Notes under the pieces: generated by a model
Told to the model about the DNA's origin: nothing
Database searches by the model: none
The model's input: the letters and a program-made list of their open reading frames with translations, nothing else
Shown: piece after piece, positions 8,555 through 15,424 of the stretch
Layout of the letters: every line of letters starts with the position of its first letter
How positions within the stretch are numbered: the first letter of the stretch is position 1
Made by a program: the position numbers and the translations under genes
Source: DATEPR01 sp036273855
GTDB lineage: Bacteria > Actinomycetota > Actinomycetes > Mycobacteriales > Pseudonocardiaceae
Length of the DNA: 64,000 nt
Assembly: GCA_036273855.1 (NCBI GenBank)
Contig: DASUGU010000130.1
Coordinates: 62,001 to 126,000, forward strand
Reading direction: 5' to 3'

Positions 8555-9100
8555 TCATTCCGCGATAGTGTCGGCTGATGGTGGCCGCGGATCGTAGACT
8601 CTGACGTTCGTGAAAAGCCAGTCAACTTGTGCTTTGTTCAGCTTGCCTTGGTGAGTCGTGGTGAGCGCGTGTCGCAATGCGCTGTAGGCATTAACAGGCA
8701 GTGCGCGGGAAATATAAGCAACGAGCAGTATCGCCCATAGCCGCCCCTCGGCGAAATCCCGAATGTTGAAGTAGCGTTCGCAGAGATCGAGGAAATTGCT
8801 GGTCAATCGTTCACGGTCGGACATCTCCCATATGCCAACCTGGTAGTACATCGCACCCATGACCGTTTCACGGAATCGTTGACTGTGCGCGAAGCCTTCC
8901 GGGAAGGCGCGAAGGCGGCGCTCCACTGTGATGCAGTCACGGGCCATCACAGCCCGCACGATCACCAGCATGGGCAGGTGTTCGGACGGCAGGGTTCGTT
9001 CGGTGGCGAGTCGTTCTAGCACCGTCGTGGCGCGAGCCAAACGCCACCGTAGCGTCAGCCATCCGGGTTGCCGCCCCGACGTTCTCATTGTGGTGTCCAT
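8555..9100 (-). CDS. Unknown 181-aa helical protein in the CPBP block
   Basis: ATG 9100 overlaps the end of an upstream HTH reading frame by 16 nt; the CPBP gene follows after 42 nt. The protein is predicted mostly helical (LRWRLARATTVLERLATE, VMARDCITVERRLRAF), resembling a helical-repeat fold, and has no membrane segment or catalytic motif. No family recognised. Codon use is less GC-biased than the chromosome, as in the rest of the block. Confidence 0.6.
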   Translation of the reverse strand: MDTTMRTSGRQPGWLTLRWRLARATTVLERLATERTLPSEHLPMLVIVRAVMARDCITVERRLRAFPEGFAHSQRFRETVMGAMYYQVGIWEMSDRERLTSNFLDLCERYFNIRDFAEGRLWAILLVAYISRALPVNAYSALRHALTTTHQGKLNKAQVDWLFTNVRVYDPRPPSADTIAE

Positions 9101-9331
9101 CCGTCCTTTACTGGTTCAATGGCGGTTACTGCGGGAGCCGCCCCCCAAGGTCGAAGCTGGACTCCTGACTCGGCGAGAATCCGGTGAGCAGTGCCGTAGG
9201 AGATGCCGTGCAGCTCGGCGCATTCCCGGATACTGACGCCCATTTCGTAGCTGCGCACCACGTCAGGGGTGAGCCTTTCGCGGAGATCGGTAACCCGATG
9301 CTTGGGGGGGATTTTGTATGTCCGAACTCAT
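9085..9331 (-). pseudogene. Small HTH protein interrupted by a frameshift in a G7 run
   Basis: Read on the minus strand from ATG 9331 the frame begins MSSDIQNPP and is lost at seven consecutive C (plus-strand G at 9304-9310). With six instead of seven, it continues as KHRVTDLRERLTPDVV then SVRECAELHGISYGTAHRIL and ESGVQLRPWG, a family of small actinobacterial HTH proteins (RQLAxxHGRSYGxxHR type). It ends at TGA 9085, inside the next gene. The shift may be a sequencing error, a true mutation, or slippage used to switch the gene. An internal GTG start would give an intact but N-terminally short protein. Confidence 0.65.
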
Positions 9332-9381
9332 CGTGAGATTGACTATCCCTTCTATTTTCACATAATGGTTGAAAATGGTGA

Positions 9382-9660
9382 TTAGATCGGCCGTACGGTC
9401 AAGATCACGGTGAGCACCATGATGCAAAGACGCATGACGAGGATGACGGCGCAGCCCTTCGGCCTGACCACTACCGCTTGACCGCTAATTGCGGCCTGCG
9501 CCCTTTGCAGTTTCTGCGCATTGACGGGATCGGTCATGTCGCCGGGACACGGACCTGGGTCGCAGGCGGCACAGTGTGAATGCCCGCATCCACAGTCATA
9601 AGTCCGGTCCCTCTGTCCGCAGGTGTTGCATATTGCGACGCCCCAACGTTTTGCTGTCAC
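9382..9660 (-). CDS. Small Cys-rich protein with C-terminal membrane anchor
   Basis: 92 aa. GTG 9660 overlaps the TGA of the gene before it (GTGA), which sets the start. Residues 9-40 contain seven or more cysteines in CNTCGQ, DCGCGHSHCAACD and CPGD, a likely zinc-binding region. The last 25 residues are hydrophobic (CAVILVMRLCIMVLTVILTV), so the zinc domain is probably held at the membrane. Last gene of an operon running from about 12.1 kb. No family recognised. Confidence 0.6.
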   Translation of the reverse strand: MTAKRWGVAICNTCGQRDRTYDCGCGHSHCAACDPGPCPGDMTDPVNAQKLQRAQAAISGQAVVVRPKGCAVILVMRLCIMVLTVILTVRPI

Positions 9661-9914
9661 GCAGGTCCTTTCGCGCTGTCGATTGGTGGTGCGATCAGGG
9701 CCGTGACATCGCGGCAGGCAGGACACCGCAGGGCGTTCCCCGGTGGGCCCAGGCGGTCGATATCAAGCGCGATCCGCCCACACAGCGCTACGACGTGGCC
9801 ACCGTTCGGCAGCAGCGTGTACCAGGCATGAACTGGAGTGTTCCCGTCGTCATCGAGATCCAGAAACCATACGAACACTGGCATGCCGAGATCCGCCAGC
9901 GGGGCCCCACCCAT
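9657..9914 (-). CDS. Hypothetical 85-aa protein with C-terminal CxxC
   Basis: Starts 6 nt after the previous gene and ends in a GTGA overlap with the next. The middle is beta-rich (WYTLLPNGGHVVALCGRIA) and the end carries LRCPACRD. With the Cys in ALCGR this gives three cysteines that may bind zinc together with a His. The pattern recalls small actinophage zinc-binding proteins of unknown function. Confidence 0.55.
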   Translation of the reverse strand: MGGAPLADLGMPVFVWFLDLDDDGNTPVHAWYTLLPNGGHVVALCGRIALDIDRLGPPGNALRCPACRDVTALIAPPIDSAKGPA

Positions 9915-9920
9915 GGCTGG

Positions 9921-10259
9921 CTACGCCCCCCAGATGCGGCTGTCGGAGACCCACGACGTTGCCTCGACGCTGCCACCTGGACCGCAGTACAACTCGCCGC
10001 TCGTGCCCAATAAGCGGGAGTGCGGGTCATCGCTGCCGGCCATGCGCCGAGTTCCGCGCTGGTGCGCCTTGGCGTCGTCCTGGGCGACCCTTGCGGCGAT
10101 GGCGGACGGTGAGTTGCCCTCCCGGTCGTACCCGCGCGAGTGGGCCGCGCGATGCTCACGGCCCCGCCACCAGCGGAAGCCACCCGCGCCCGCAAGGGCT
10201 GCGCCGAAGCAGGACAGACCGATCACCAGGGCGGGAGTCACGATGAGTCCGGCTCGCAT
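9921..10259 (-). CDS. Hypothetical small membrane-anchored protein
   Basis: 112 aa from ATG 10259; a GTG at 10289 would add ten residues. One N-terminal membrane segment (AGLIVTPALVIGLSCFGAAL) is followed by a basic, hydrophilic domain with several Arg/Asp-rich stretches. It overlaps the end of the LuxR-XRE gene by 22 nt, so it is probably co-translated. No recognisable family. Confidence 0.5.
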   Translation of the reverse strand: MRAGLIVTPALVIGLSCFGAALAGAGGFRWWRGREHRAAHSRGYDREGNSPSAIAARVAQDDAKAHQRGTRRMAGSDDPHSRLLGTSGELYCGPGGSVEATSWVSDSRIWGA

Positions 10260-10888
10260 AGACACCGATTCGGTCGGCGGTGCGGCCACCAGGCGTCTGC
10301 CCCGAGTACCCGGTCTTCCGCGTACCGCAGTACGTCACTCGGAGGAATGCCGATTTTGCTGCACATCCTGATCACCAGGTCAAGTGGCATCCTTCTGTTG
10401 CGCGGGTCATTCCGTTCAAGTCGGGAGATGACGGATGCGTCTACCCCGCAACGTATCGCCAGGGTTGTCGCGTCCAGCCCGGTGTGGGATCGGCGTACGA
10501 TACGGAGAGTGGCCCCCACTTCCGTGATCATTTCGTGCACGTTCAGCTCGTCCCGTGTGGATACCCACGAACCCGGCGGCGACGGAACCAAAACATCCTC
10601 GGCTATCTTTTCAATTGCGCGCACACGAAGGCGAGGCGCCGGATCGTCAGGCATCCTCATATTGAGCCCGCTCTCATGGGCGACATGCACGGCGTTTGCC
10701 CGGCCCCGGGCACGTAGCTTGGCGTAGATTCTGACCAGCAGAGCTTTAATGCCATCAGGACTGCGATACGTCAGGCCGGCGATCTCCTCATTGGAGTAGC
10801 CCTGCGCAAGCAGCCTGAGTACGTGCATTTCCGATTCATCGAGCAGCACCGGTCCGTATTGATCAACAGCCTCAGTGGTCGTCACCAT
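10238..10888 (-). CDS. LuxR-HTH / XRE-HTH fusion regulator
   Basis: 216 aa. ATG 10888 was chosen because GAGGACC lies upstream and it clears the preceding gene. Residues 14-72 form a LuxR/GerE-type HTH (LLDESEMHVLRLLAQGYSNE, EIAGLTYRS, AKLRARGRANAVHVA). After a linker, residues 115-200 form a Cro/CI-type HTH (IVRRSHTGLDATTLAIRCGV, SVISRLERND). Two different DNA-binding folds in one short chain with no receiver or sensor domain is uncommon. It could bridge two sites or hold the LuxR part as a dimerising unit. Prophage transcriptional control is inferred from context. Confidence 0.75.
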   Translation of the reverse strand: MVTTTEAVDQYGPVLLDESEMHVLRLLAQGYSNEEIAGLTYRSPDGIKALLVRIYAKLRARGRANAVHVAHESGLNMRMPDDPAPRLRVRAIEKIAEDVLVPSPPGSWVSTRDELNVHEMITEVGATLRIVRRSHTGLDATTLAIRCGVDASVISRLERNDPRNRRMPLDLVIRMCSKIGIPPSDVLRYAEDRVLGADAWWPHRRPNRCLCEPDSS

Positions 10889-11079
10889 GCCTGGTCCTCG
10901 TTTTCGATCTTCTGTGGGGAGCGCCCCGGTGTACGCGGTGCGGGCGCATGCGGTTCTGCCGCCTGGGCGTCCACCGGCAATGTCGCGCACTGGCAGTCGA
11001 ACCCGTGACATTGGGAGGACAACCACAAGACGCATCGCGACCGGTGTTCGGCGGCCCGGTTCAACGAGGTCTTGGTCAT
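10882..11079 (-). CDS. Hypothetical 65-aa Cys/His-containing protein
   Basis: ATG 11079 overlaps the TGA of the upstream gene (ATGA). The peptide carries CVLWLSSQCHGFDCQC near the centre, a plausible metal site, and a Pro/Ala-rich C-terminus. It overlaps the fusion-regulator start by 7 nt. No family recognised; tight coupling on both sides argues that it is translated. Confidence 0.5.
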   Translation of the reverse strand: MTKTSLNRAAEHRSRCVLWLSSQCHGFDCQCATLPVDAQAAEPHAPAPRTPGRSPQKIENEDQAW

Positions 11080-11612
11080 GGCCGCCCCCTCGCGGGCCGA
11101 TACCCATGCGGGTACGTATCGGGCATGCGCAAGGAGTCCGGCAGCGGCTGCGGTTCCTGCGCGGCCAGGAATGTCGCGCTGGCGGTCTCCAGTTGCTCGA
11201 CAACGGGAACCACACTCTTGCCAGACCAGCTCCACAGAACGGAGGCCGGGTCGAGCGGGTCATGCGTGTACGGGGCTGTGACGTAGGCGGCGGCTCGCTC
11301 TGGGTGATGCCAGATCACCACGACCCACCAGCAGTCGTTGCGCCGTTGCGCGTAGGCGACGGCGTCCGGCCAGTTCTGTGGGCCGCGCCAATAGGTGATC
11401 CACCCCACCCGGAAATACTTTTTGACGAAGTGTTCCTCCACCTCAAGATTCACGGTTTCCTCCGTTGCGCCGACCGGCACTGTTGGTAGCGATCCGGTCC
11501 TCATAGCGACGGGAGTTGCCTGCATCCTGTGGGCACACAGGATGATCCCGCCACCGATGACCACGGTTGTCGTGGCCGCGGTCAACAAATCGGCGATCGA
11601 TGTCGAACCCAT
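11076..11612 (-). CDS. Hypothetical membrane-anchored protein, 178 aa
   Basis: ATG 11612. One N-terminal transmembrane segment (residues 10-30, TAATTTVVIGGGIILCA), then a soluble domain with an aromatic-rich core (RVGWITYWRGPQNWPDAV, CWWVVVIWHHPERAAAYV). The topology is that of a signal-anchored protein. No family recognised. There is no clear ribosome site before the ATG, so it may depend on read-through from the frame ending at 11618. Confidence 0.55.
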   Translation of the reverse strand: MGSTSIADLLTAATTTVVIGGGIILCAHRMQATPVAMRTGSLPTVPVGATEETVNLEVEEHFVKKYFRVGWITYWRGPQNWPDAVAYAQRRNDCWWVVVIWHHPERAAAYVTAPYTHDPLDPASVLWSWSGKSVVPVVEQLETASATFLAAQEPQPLPDSLRMPDTYPHGYRPARGRP

Positions 11613-11617
11613 GCCAA

Positions 11618-12115
11618 TCACAACCGATTGGTCGGATGAGATGTGGATGCGGCAGACCGAAGCGGGACGGGCGCCGCTTCGGTCCGCCGCTGGCTCGGTG
11701 AGGGGGCCATGGCCACGCCGTGGCACGCCGCCATGGCCCCCTCGTGCCGCGACCCCGGCAACGTGGTGACACCGACCGTTCGTCCGTGACGGTGGCCACA
11801 CGGTCTGTTGCCAGGGTGCGCGGTTGCTGGAACCCCCGAGGGGCGCGCCTGGGGCCAGGCCGCGCCGGGGCGCCGCCGCGTCTCAGGGGTCCAGCGCCGG
11901 GCGAGCACGACAGGGTTGCAACGAGTCGTGTCACCCGGTCCGGGGGCTGGCCAGGCGGACGGGCGCGGTCGGGAGGGGCTCCGATAGCCACGTCCGCCTG
12001 GCCAGGCACGTCGTTCGGGGTCGACGCGCCCCTGAGCGGCCCGACAGAGGTCGCCCAGGTCTTCGACCGACCGCGACCCGGGGACACGGCAGGAAGCGTC
12101 ACTGCACAAGCACAT
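11618..12115 (-). CDS. Possible first gene of the 12.1-9.4 kb operon (weak)
   Basis: An open frame of 165 aa from ATG 12115 (or GTG 12124), with GAGAGGG 8 nt upstream of the ATG on the minus strand, stops only 5 nt before the next gene. That is the spacing expected of a real operon member. The first 40 residues (MCLCSDASCRVPG, SVEDLGDLCRAAQ) look protein-like; the rest is Arg/Pro-rich and contains several perfect hairpins, so it may instead be a structured non-coding leader. No family recognised. Confidence 0.35.
   Translation of the reverse strand: MCLCSDASCRVPGSRSVEDLGDLCRAAQGRVDPERRAWPGGRGYRSPSRPRPSAWPAPGPGDTTRCNPVVLARRWTPETRRRPGAAWPQARPSGVPATAHPGNRPCGHRHGRTVGVTTLPGSRHEGAMAACHGVAMAPSPSQRRTEAAPVPLRSAASTSHPTNRL
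11656..12005. repeat. Cluster of perfect hairpins
   Basis: Four inverted repeats occur in 350 bp: ACCGAAGCG/CGCTTCGGT at 11656-11664 and 11675-11683; a 14-bp pair GAGGGGGCCATGGC at 11700-11713 with its complement at 11730-11743; GGCGCGCCTGG at 11842-11852 with a one-base-bulged complement to 11866; and a 15-bp pair at 11947-11961 and 11991-12005. Together they could form an RNA leader, a replication or binding region, or be incidental to a GC-rich coding frame. Confidence 0.6.
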
Positions 12116-12239
12116 TGACGTCACCCTCTCTGCGGAGTCCCGAGCCAGCTCACAGCCGGTTCGCGTGTTCTAGATGCCACAGACGACACATGCGGTTACG
12201 CTGTGCAGGCGTTGTCCGTTGCCATATAGTGCGGCAACG

Positions 12240-12332
12240 CCGGGAACATGGCAACCCGGGAACACTAGTCCGGTCGGGTGATAGGTCAGAGGGTCCGAAC
12301 AACCCTTATGGTGTGTTGCATGGCCGGGAACA
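12240..12332. promoter_or_regulatory. Triple CCGGGAACA repeat in the divergent control region
   Basis: CCGGGAACA occurs at 12240-12248, 12256-12264 and 12324-12332. The first two are 16 bp apart and the third is just before the GTG start at 12347. A dyad CGTTGCC (12217-12223) / GGCAACG (12233-12239) holding a TATAGT box (12225-12230) lies directly upstream. The region separates the minus-strand operon from the plus-strand Scr1-like gene, so these may be its operators. Confidence 0.5.
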
Positions 12333-12346
12333 CGGGAGAGCGACCA

Positions 12347-13192
12347 GTGTCAAAGACCCCGAAAGCCCGCGCCTTGGGTGCCGCCCTCCGGGCGGAGCGC
12401 GAGACGTACGGACTCAGCCTGCGCGCGTTCGCGGCCCAACTGGGCCTTGCGCCGAGCAGCCTCACCCGCTGGGAGACAGGCGACCGCTCGCCACGGCGTG
12501 AGGATGTGATCCGCTACATCACCAAGCTGGGCGTGCGTGAACAACGGTATAACGAGATCCTCGCCCTGACCGAAGACGCCGATAACCCACTGTGGGCCGC
12601 GACCTCCCTACCGGAGCAGACACAGCAACTCACGGCACTCGTGGAGTTTGAAACGGCTGCGTCCGAGATTACGCACGTCCAACCGCTGTTGATTCCCGGT
12701 CTATTGCAGACCGACGCTTACGCCCGGCATGTAATGGCTGGCGTGCCACAAGGTGAATTCGCTATGCGATTGGCCGTCCGTATCGGACGGCGCAATGTCC
12801 TTACCCGCACCGACCCGGCACCCGCGACGTATACCGCATACATCGGGGAGGCTGCCTTGTGGCATATGGTCGGTAGCGGGGAGGTCATGGCCGAGCAGAT
12901 GCGCCATTTGCTTGCCATGAGCGACCTGCCGAACGTTACCATCCGGATTATTTCTCGTGGCGCCGGATGGAACCCATCATGGGAGGGAGCATTTCTATTA
13001 ATTCAACCAAGTGAGGTATCGGCGACGCCGATCGTCCATGTGGAGGTGCGCAGTACGGTCCTGTTCTTCAATGACGATCAGGCGTCGGAACCCTACCGGA
13101 ATGCAATCGCCGCGATCAATGACGTGTCGATGGACGCGGCGACATCGCGTAGATTCATCGAACGGTACGGCACGGAGTGGGAGACTCAGTAA
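12347..13192 (+). CDS. Scr1-like XRE regulator (HTH plus DUF5753)
   Basis: 281 aa from GTG 12347, preceded by GGGAGAG at a 6-nt gap; the ATG at 12320 is a weaker alternative. Residues 10-70 are an XRE HTH (GAALRAERETYGLSLRAFAA, SLTRWETGDRSP). The remainder is the DUF5753 domain with the typical VQPLLIPGLLQTDAYARHVM segment and the terminal PYRNAI region. Such regulators pair with DUF397 proteins in actinobacteria (Scr1/Scr2-type), where the DUF397 partner modulates the HTH protein. The DUF397 gene follows with no gap (TAA then ATG). Confidence 0.9.
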   Translation: MSKTPKARALGAALRAERETYGLSLRAFAAQLGLAPSSLTRWETGDRSPRREDVIRYITKLGVREQRYNEILALTEDADNPLWAATSLPEQTQQLTALVEFETAASEITHVQPLLIPGLLQTDAYARHVMAGVPQGEFAMRLAVRIGRRNVLTRTDPAPATYTAYIGEAALWHMVGSGEVMAEQMRHLLAMSDLPNVTIRIISRGAGWNPSWEGAFLLIQPSEVSATPIVHVEVRSTVLFFNDDQASEPYRNAIAAINDVSMDAATSRRFIERYGTEWETQ

Positions 13193-13375
13193 ATGCAGAA
13201 ATGGCGTAAGTCCAGCTACAGCCAAAGCGGCTCCGATTGCGTCGAGGCCCTCGTCACGCCGACGACAACCGGCGTGCGGGACAGCAAGGCGCCTGCCACC
13301 GGCCAGCTCCGCATCGCTCGGTCCGAGTGGACGGGCTTCCTCGGCGCCATCGCCGCTGGGCAGATTGCCCGATAA
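13193..13375 (+). CDS. DUF397 domain protein
   Basis: 60 aa; ATG directly abuts the stop of the Scr1-like gene. It shows the family hallmarks: WRKSSYSQSGSDCVE at the start, VRDSKAP in the middle and a terminal EWTGFLGAI. Family role: small partner or antagonist of the adjacent DUF5753 regulator. Presence inside a prophage suggests the pair was carried as cargo or recruited for phage control. Confidence 0.92.
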   Translation: MQKWRKSSYSQSGSDCVEALVTPTTTGVRDSKAPATGQLRIARSEWTGFLGAIAAGQIAR

Positions 13376-13381
13376 ACGATG

Positions 13382-13424
13382 CCTCGACCCCCGCGTCCTG
13401 CCTTCGGGCGGCCGGGGGCCGAGG
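13382..13424 (+). terminator. Hairpin between DUF397 and methyltransferase genes
   Basis: Stem CCTCG-a-CCCCCG (13382-13393) pairs with CGGGGG-c-CGAGG (13413-13424), 7 nt after the DUF397 stop. There is no T tract, so it may attenuate rather than stop transcription into the methyltransferase gene. Confidence 0.45.
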
Positions 13425-13448
13425 CCCCACCCTCCCGAAAGGCACGCA

Positions 13449-14267
13449 ATGCCGACTCATCACGACAACCGATTCGTCCGCCCCCCGGGTGTAGACGATC
13501 GCATACCGAGTGCCGCGCGGATCTATGACTATCTTCTCGGCGGTGTCCACAATTTCGAGGTCGATCGGGAATTCGGCCGCCGAGTCCTTGCCGCTTACCC
13601 TGGCCTTGACTGGTCCGCGAAGGCCAATCGCTCGTTCGTCATTCGGGCGGCCCATGCGCTCGCTAAGGAAGGGTACGATCAATGGATCGACGTCGGCTGC
13701 GGATTGCCTGTACTAGGTGCCACCCATGAAGTCGTGCGGGAACACGTGCCGGAAGCGCGGGTGGTATATGTCGACAACGAACCTGTTGCTGTGGCCCACG
13801 GCGAGGCGTTGGTAGCCGACCTGCCACACACGATAATGCTGAATGGCGATGTACGACACCCGGAAACGTGCATCGATCGACTCGAAATCGCAGAGCTATT
13901 GGATTTCACTCGGCCCGTTGTTGTCGTATTCGCGGCCGTGTTGCACTTCATTCGCGATCACGACAACCCGGGGGCCATCATGGCGGGCATTCGCGACCGG
14001 TTGCCGCGCGGGTCCCGTATGATCTTCTCGCACGGAATCCCGGGTACGAAGGAACTCCAACAGAGCGAAGCGGTCGAAGCGCTCTACGAAGCCAGCACGA
14101 ACCCCGCAGTGTTGCGCACCCGGGAACAGGTCGAGGCGCTGCTGATCGGCTGGGACGTCGAACCCCCCGGGTTGGCCTGGGTCCCCTTCTATAAGCCGGA
14201 CGAGCCCGTTCTACCCGGTGATGGGCCGCGTAGTCACATGCTCGGCGCTGTGTGCAGCGTGCCGTGA
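13449..14267 (+). CDS. SAM-dependent methyltransferase, DUF574 family
   Basis: 272 aa, ATG 13449 after GAAAGG. It has the order typical of the S-adenosyl methyltransferase family (Methyltransf_19): PSAARIYDYLLGGVHNFEVD, then the SAM-binding loop QWIDVGCGLP, VVYVDNEPVAVAHG, and the LNGDVRHPE and VLHFI segments. The substrate of this family is unknown. These genes commonly accompany Scr1-like/DUF397 pairs in actinobacteria, so the three probably moved as a unit. Confidence 0.88.
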   Translation: MPTHHDNRFVRPPGVDDRIPSAARIYDYLLGGVHNFEVDREFGRRVLAAYPGLDWSAKANRSFVIRAAHALAKEGYDQWIDVGCGLPVLGATHEVVREHVPEARVVYVDNEPVAVAHGEALVADLPHTIMLNGDVRHPETCIDRLEIAELLDFTRPVVVVFAAVLHFIRDHDNPGAIMAGIRDRLPRGSRMIFSHGIPGTKELQQSEAVEALYEASTNPAVLRTREQVEALLIGWDVEPPGLAWVPFYKPDEPVLPGDGPRSHMLGAVCSVP

Positions 14268-14319
14268 AGAAAGTTGGGGCGGGACCGTGCGGTCGCTCGC
14301 CCTTCTTTCCCTCCCTTCC

Positions 14320-14649
14320 TTACACCTGATCCCACCCGTAGTGGCAGGTGCGTTCCCACGCCACATCGTGGCGCACCTGCATCATCATCAACGCCTCAGC
14401 GTCCAACCCGATGGCGTCCTCGATCAGCACCGCTACCGAGGCCGTGAGACCCGACTTCCCGGTTATCACGGCGGACAGGTGTTTTTCCGACAGTCCGGTC
14501 TTCCGGCACACGTGCGCCTGGCTCATGCCGTAACGCTGGAGCCAGGCCCGGAGATAGTTCCCGGGCACGGGTGGCAGTGTCGCTGTCACGGTTTTGGCAA
14601 CCCCAGTCGATGGATGTCGTTTGTGTTCACCCAAGTGCACGGAATGCAC
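14320..14649 (-). CDS. HTH protein of the HigA/XRE type
   Basis: 109 aa from GTG 14649, chosen because GGGG lies 6 nt upstream and it clears the previous stop at 14667. The HTH covers residues 28-85 (LRAWLQRYGMSQAHVCRKTG, SEKHLSAVITGKSGLT) and resembles HigA-type antitoxins. The C-terminus (ALMMMQVRHDVAWER) is also HigA-like. No toxin gene is adjacent; the upstream small gene is zinc-ribbon-like. Regulator of the 15.4-14.3 kb operon is a reasonable guess. Confidence 0.65.
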   Translation of the reverse strand: MHSVHLGEHKRHPSTGVAKTVTATLPPVPGNYLRAWLQRYGMSQAHVCRKTGLSEKHLSAVITGKSGLTASVAVLIEDAIGLDAEALMMMQVRHDVAWERTCHYGWDQV

Positions 14650-14666
14650 CGGCAACCCCAATTCGT

Positions 14667-14846
14667 CTAGGTCGTGCGGGTCCCGTGCTCGCGGGCCACC
14701 GTCGCGACCCAACGACCGTCGATCAGGACGCATTGAGCCACGCGCTTAGCGCGTTCGCTCTCGTACCGCTTCCCGTGCTCTGTCCTGCACACGTGACATT
14801 TGCACTTGCCCCGCCGGTACGCGGACGCGCCGTGTTGCCAGTTCAT
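14667..14846 (-). CDS. Small Cys-rich DNA-binding-like protein
   Basis: 59 aa. ATG 14846 overlaps the TGA of the gene before it (ATGA), which decides the start. The pattern HGASAYRRGKCKCHVCR followed by ESERAKR matches small actinophage and plasmid proteins with a CxCxxC knuckle and a basic helix. The last part (DGRWVATVAREHG) is amphipathic. Function unknown; nucleic-acid binding is inferred. Confidence 0.55.
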   Translation of the reverse strand: MNWQHGASAYRRGKCKCHVCRTEHGKRYESERAKRVAQCVLIDGRWVATVAREHGTRTT

Positions 14847-15136
14847 CGCGGAATCATTCCGCGATACTGATGCCCGGCGCAGCACCCGTCGCACCTGTGC
14901 GCGCCCGGGTAATCGTAGTGCCGCACCTTGAAATCGTCCGGGTCCGGGTGGCCGTATCCGTGTGAACAGACGCGTTCAAGGTAGCCGCCGTCCCCACGCC
15001 AGTGCAACGGACAGCTCCGCAGCGGATGGTCACTCGGGCGGTGGACTGGGCACGGCCGACCCGCGCACACCGCTGGGCCGTGGCAGTGCAACATCGTCCC
15101 GTCGTACAGGGCGATGAGGTCGCGGGAGTCGTCCAC
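14843..15136 (-). CDS. Cys/His-rich phage protein, 97 aa
   Basis: GTG 15136, 6 nt after the previous stop. It contains at least eight Cys and many His residues (MLHCHGPAVCAGRPCPVHRP, RSCPLHWRGD, HRCDGCCAGHQYRG), enough for two zinc sites. No catalytic motif. It overlaps the next gene by 4 nt. Similar Cys/His-rich peptides are common in actinophage early regions; role unknown. Confidence 0.55.
   Translation of the reverse strand: MDDSRDLIALYDGTMLHCHGPAVCAGRPCPVHRPSDHPLRSCPLHWRGDGGYLERVCSHGYGHPDPDDFKVRHYDYPGAHRCDGCCAGHQYRGMIPR
14846..14864. promoter_or_regulatory. Perfect 19-bp palindrome at a start codon
   Basis: TCGCGGAAT-c-ATTCCGCGA, arms of 9 bp, reaching into the ATG at 14846. It lies inside the end of the upstream coding frame. 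It could be a repressor site or an RNA hairpin hiding the start. Confidence 0.45.
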
Positions 15137-15142
15137 TGGTCG

Positions 15143-15424
15143 TCATCCTTCCTGGCCGCTGTTCGTCTCGGCTGTGTTTGTCTCGGGGTCGCCGGTGTCC
15201 GCATCGACGGGCAGATCCGCCACGAACCTGATCAGCGCGACCAGGCTGTCCGAGGTCACGGTCCCGATGCGGCGTTCGAACCGCGACAGCGTGTTGATCG
15301 ACACCCCTGTCTGCGCGCACACATCGCGCAGCGTCAGGACGCGCCGACGCCGGCTCTCCCGCACCAGCATCGGCAAGTTGTCGACGAGGTCCAATAGATC
15401 GGTGTACGAGGTGAGTCCAGTCAT
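15143..15424 (-). CDS. XRE-family HTH regulator, 93 aa
   Basis: ATG 15424. Residues 20-75 form a compact Cro/CI-like HTH (LVRESRRRRVLTLRDVCAQT, INTLSRFERRIG). A short acidic tail (DADTGDPETNTAETNSGQEG) follows. It is the first gene of a four-gene unit ending at 14320, so it probably controls that unit. The region upstream holds a long hairpin and no other gene. Confidence 0.75.
   Translation of the reverse strand: MTGLTSYTDLLDLVDNLPMLVRESRRRRVLTLRDVCAQTGVSINTLSRFERRIGTVTSDSLVALIRFVADLPVDADTGDPETNTAETNSGQEG

Noticed and set aside
11720..12118. 132-codon plus-strand frame in the divergent control region
   Set aside because: Arg/Pro-rich without ribosome site; the opposite strand has a better placed, though still weak, frame.
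14320..14846. HigBA-like toxin-antitoxin pair
   Set aside because: The HigA-like HTH has no RelE/HigB-type toxin beside it; the adjacent peptide is Cys-rich and not nuclease-like.
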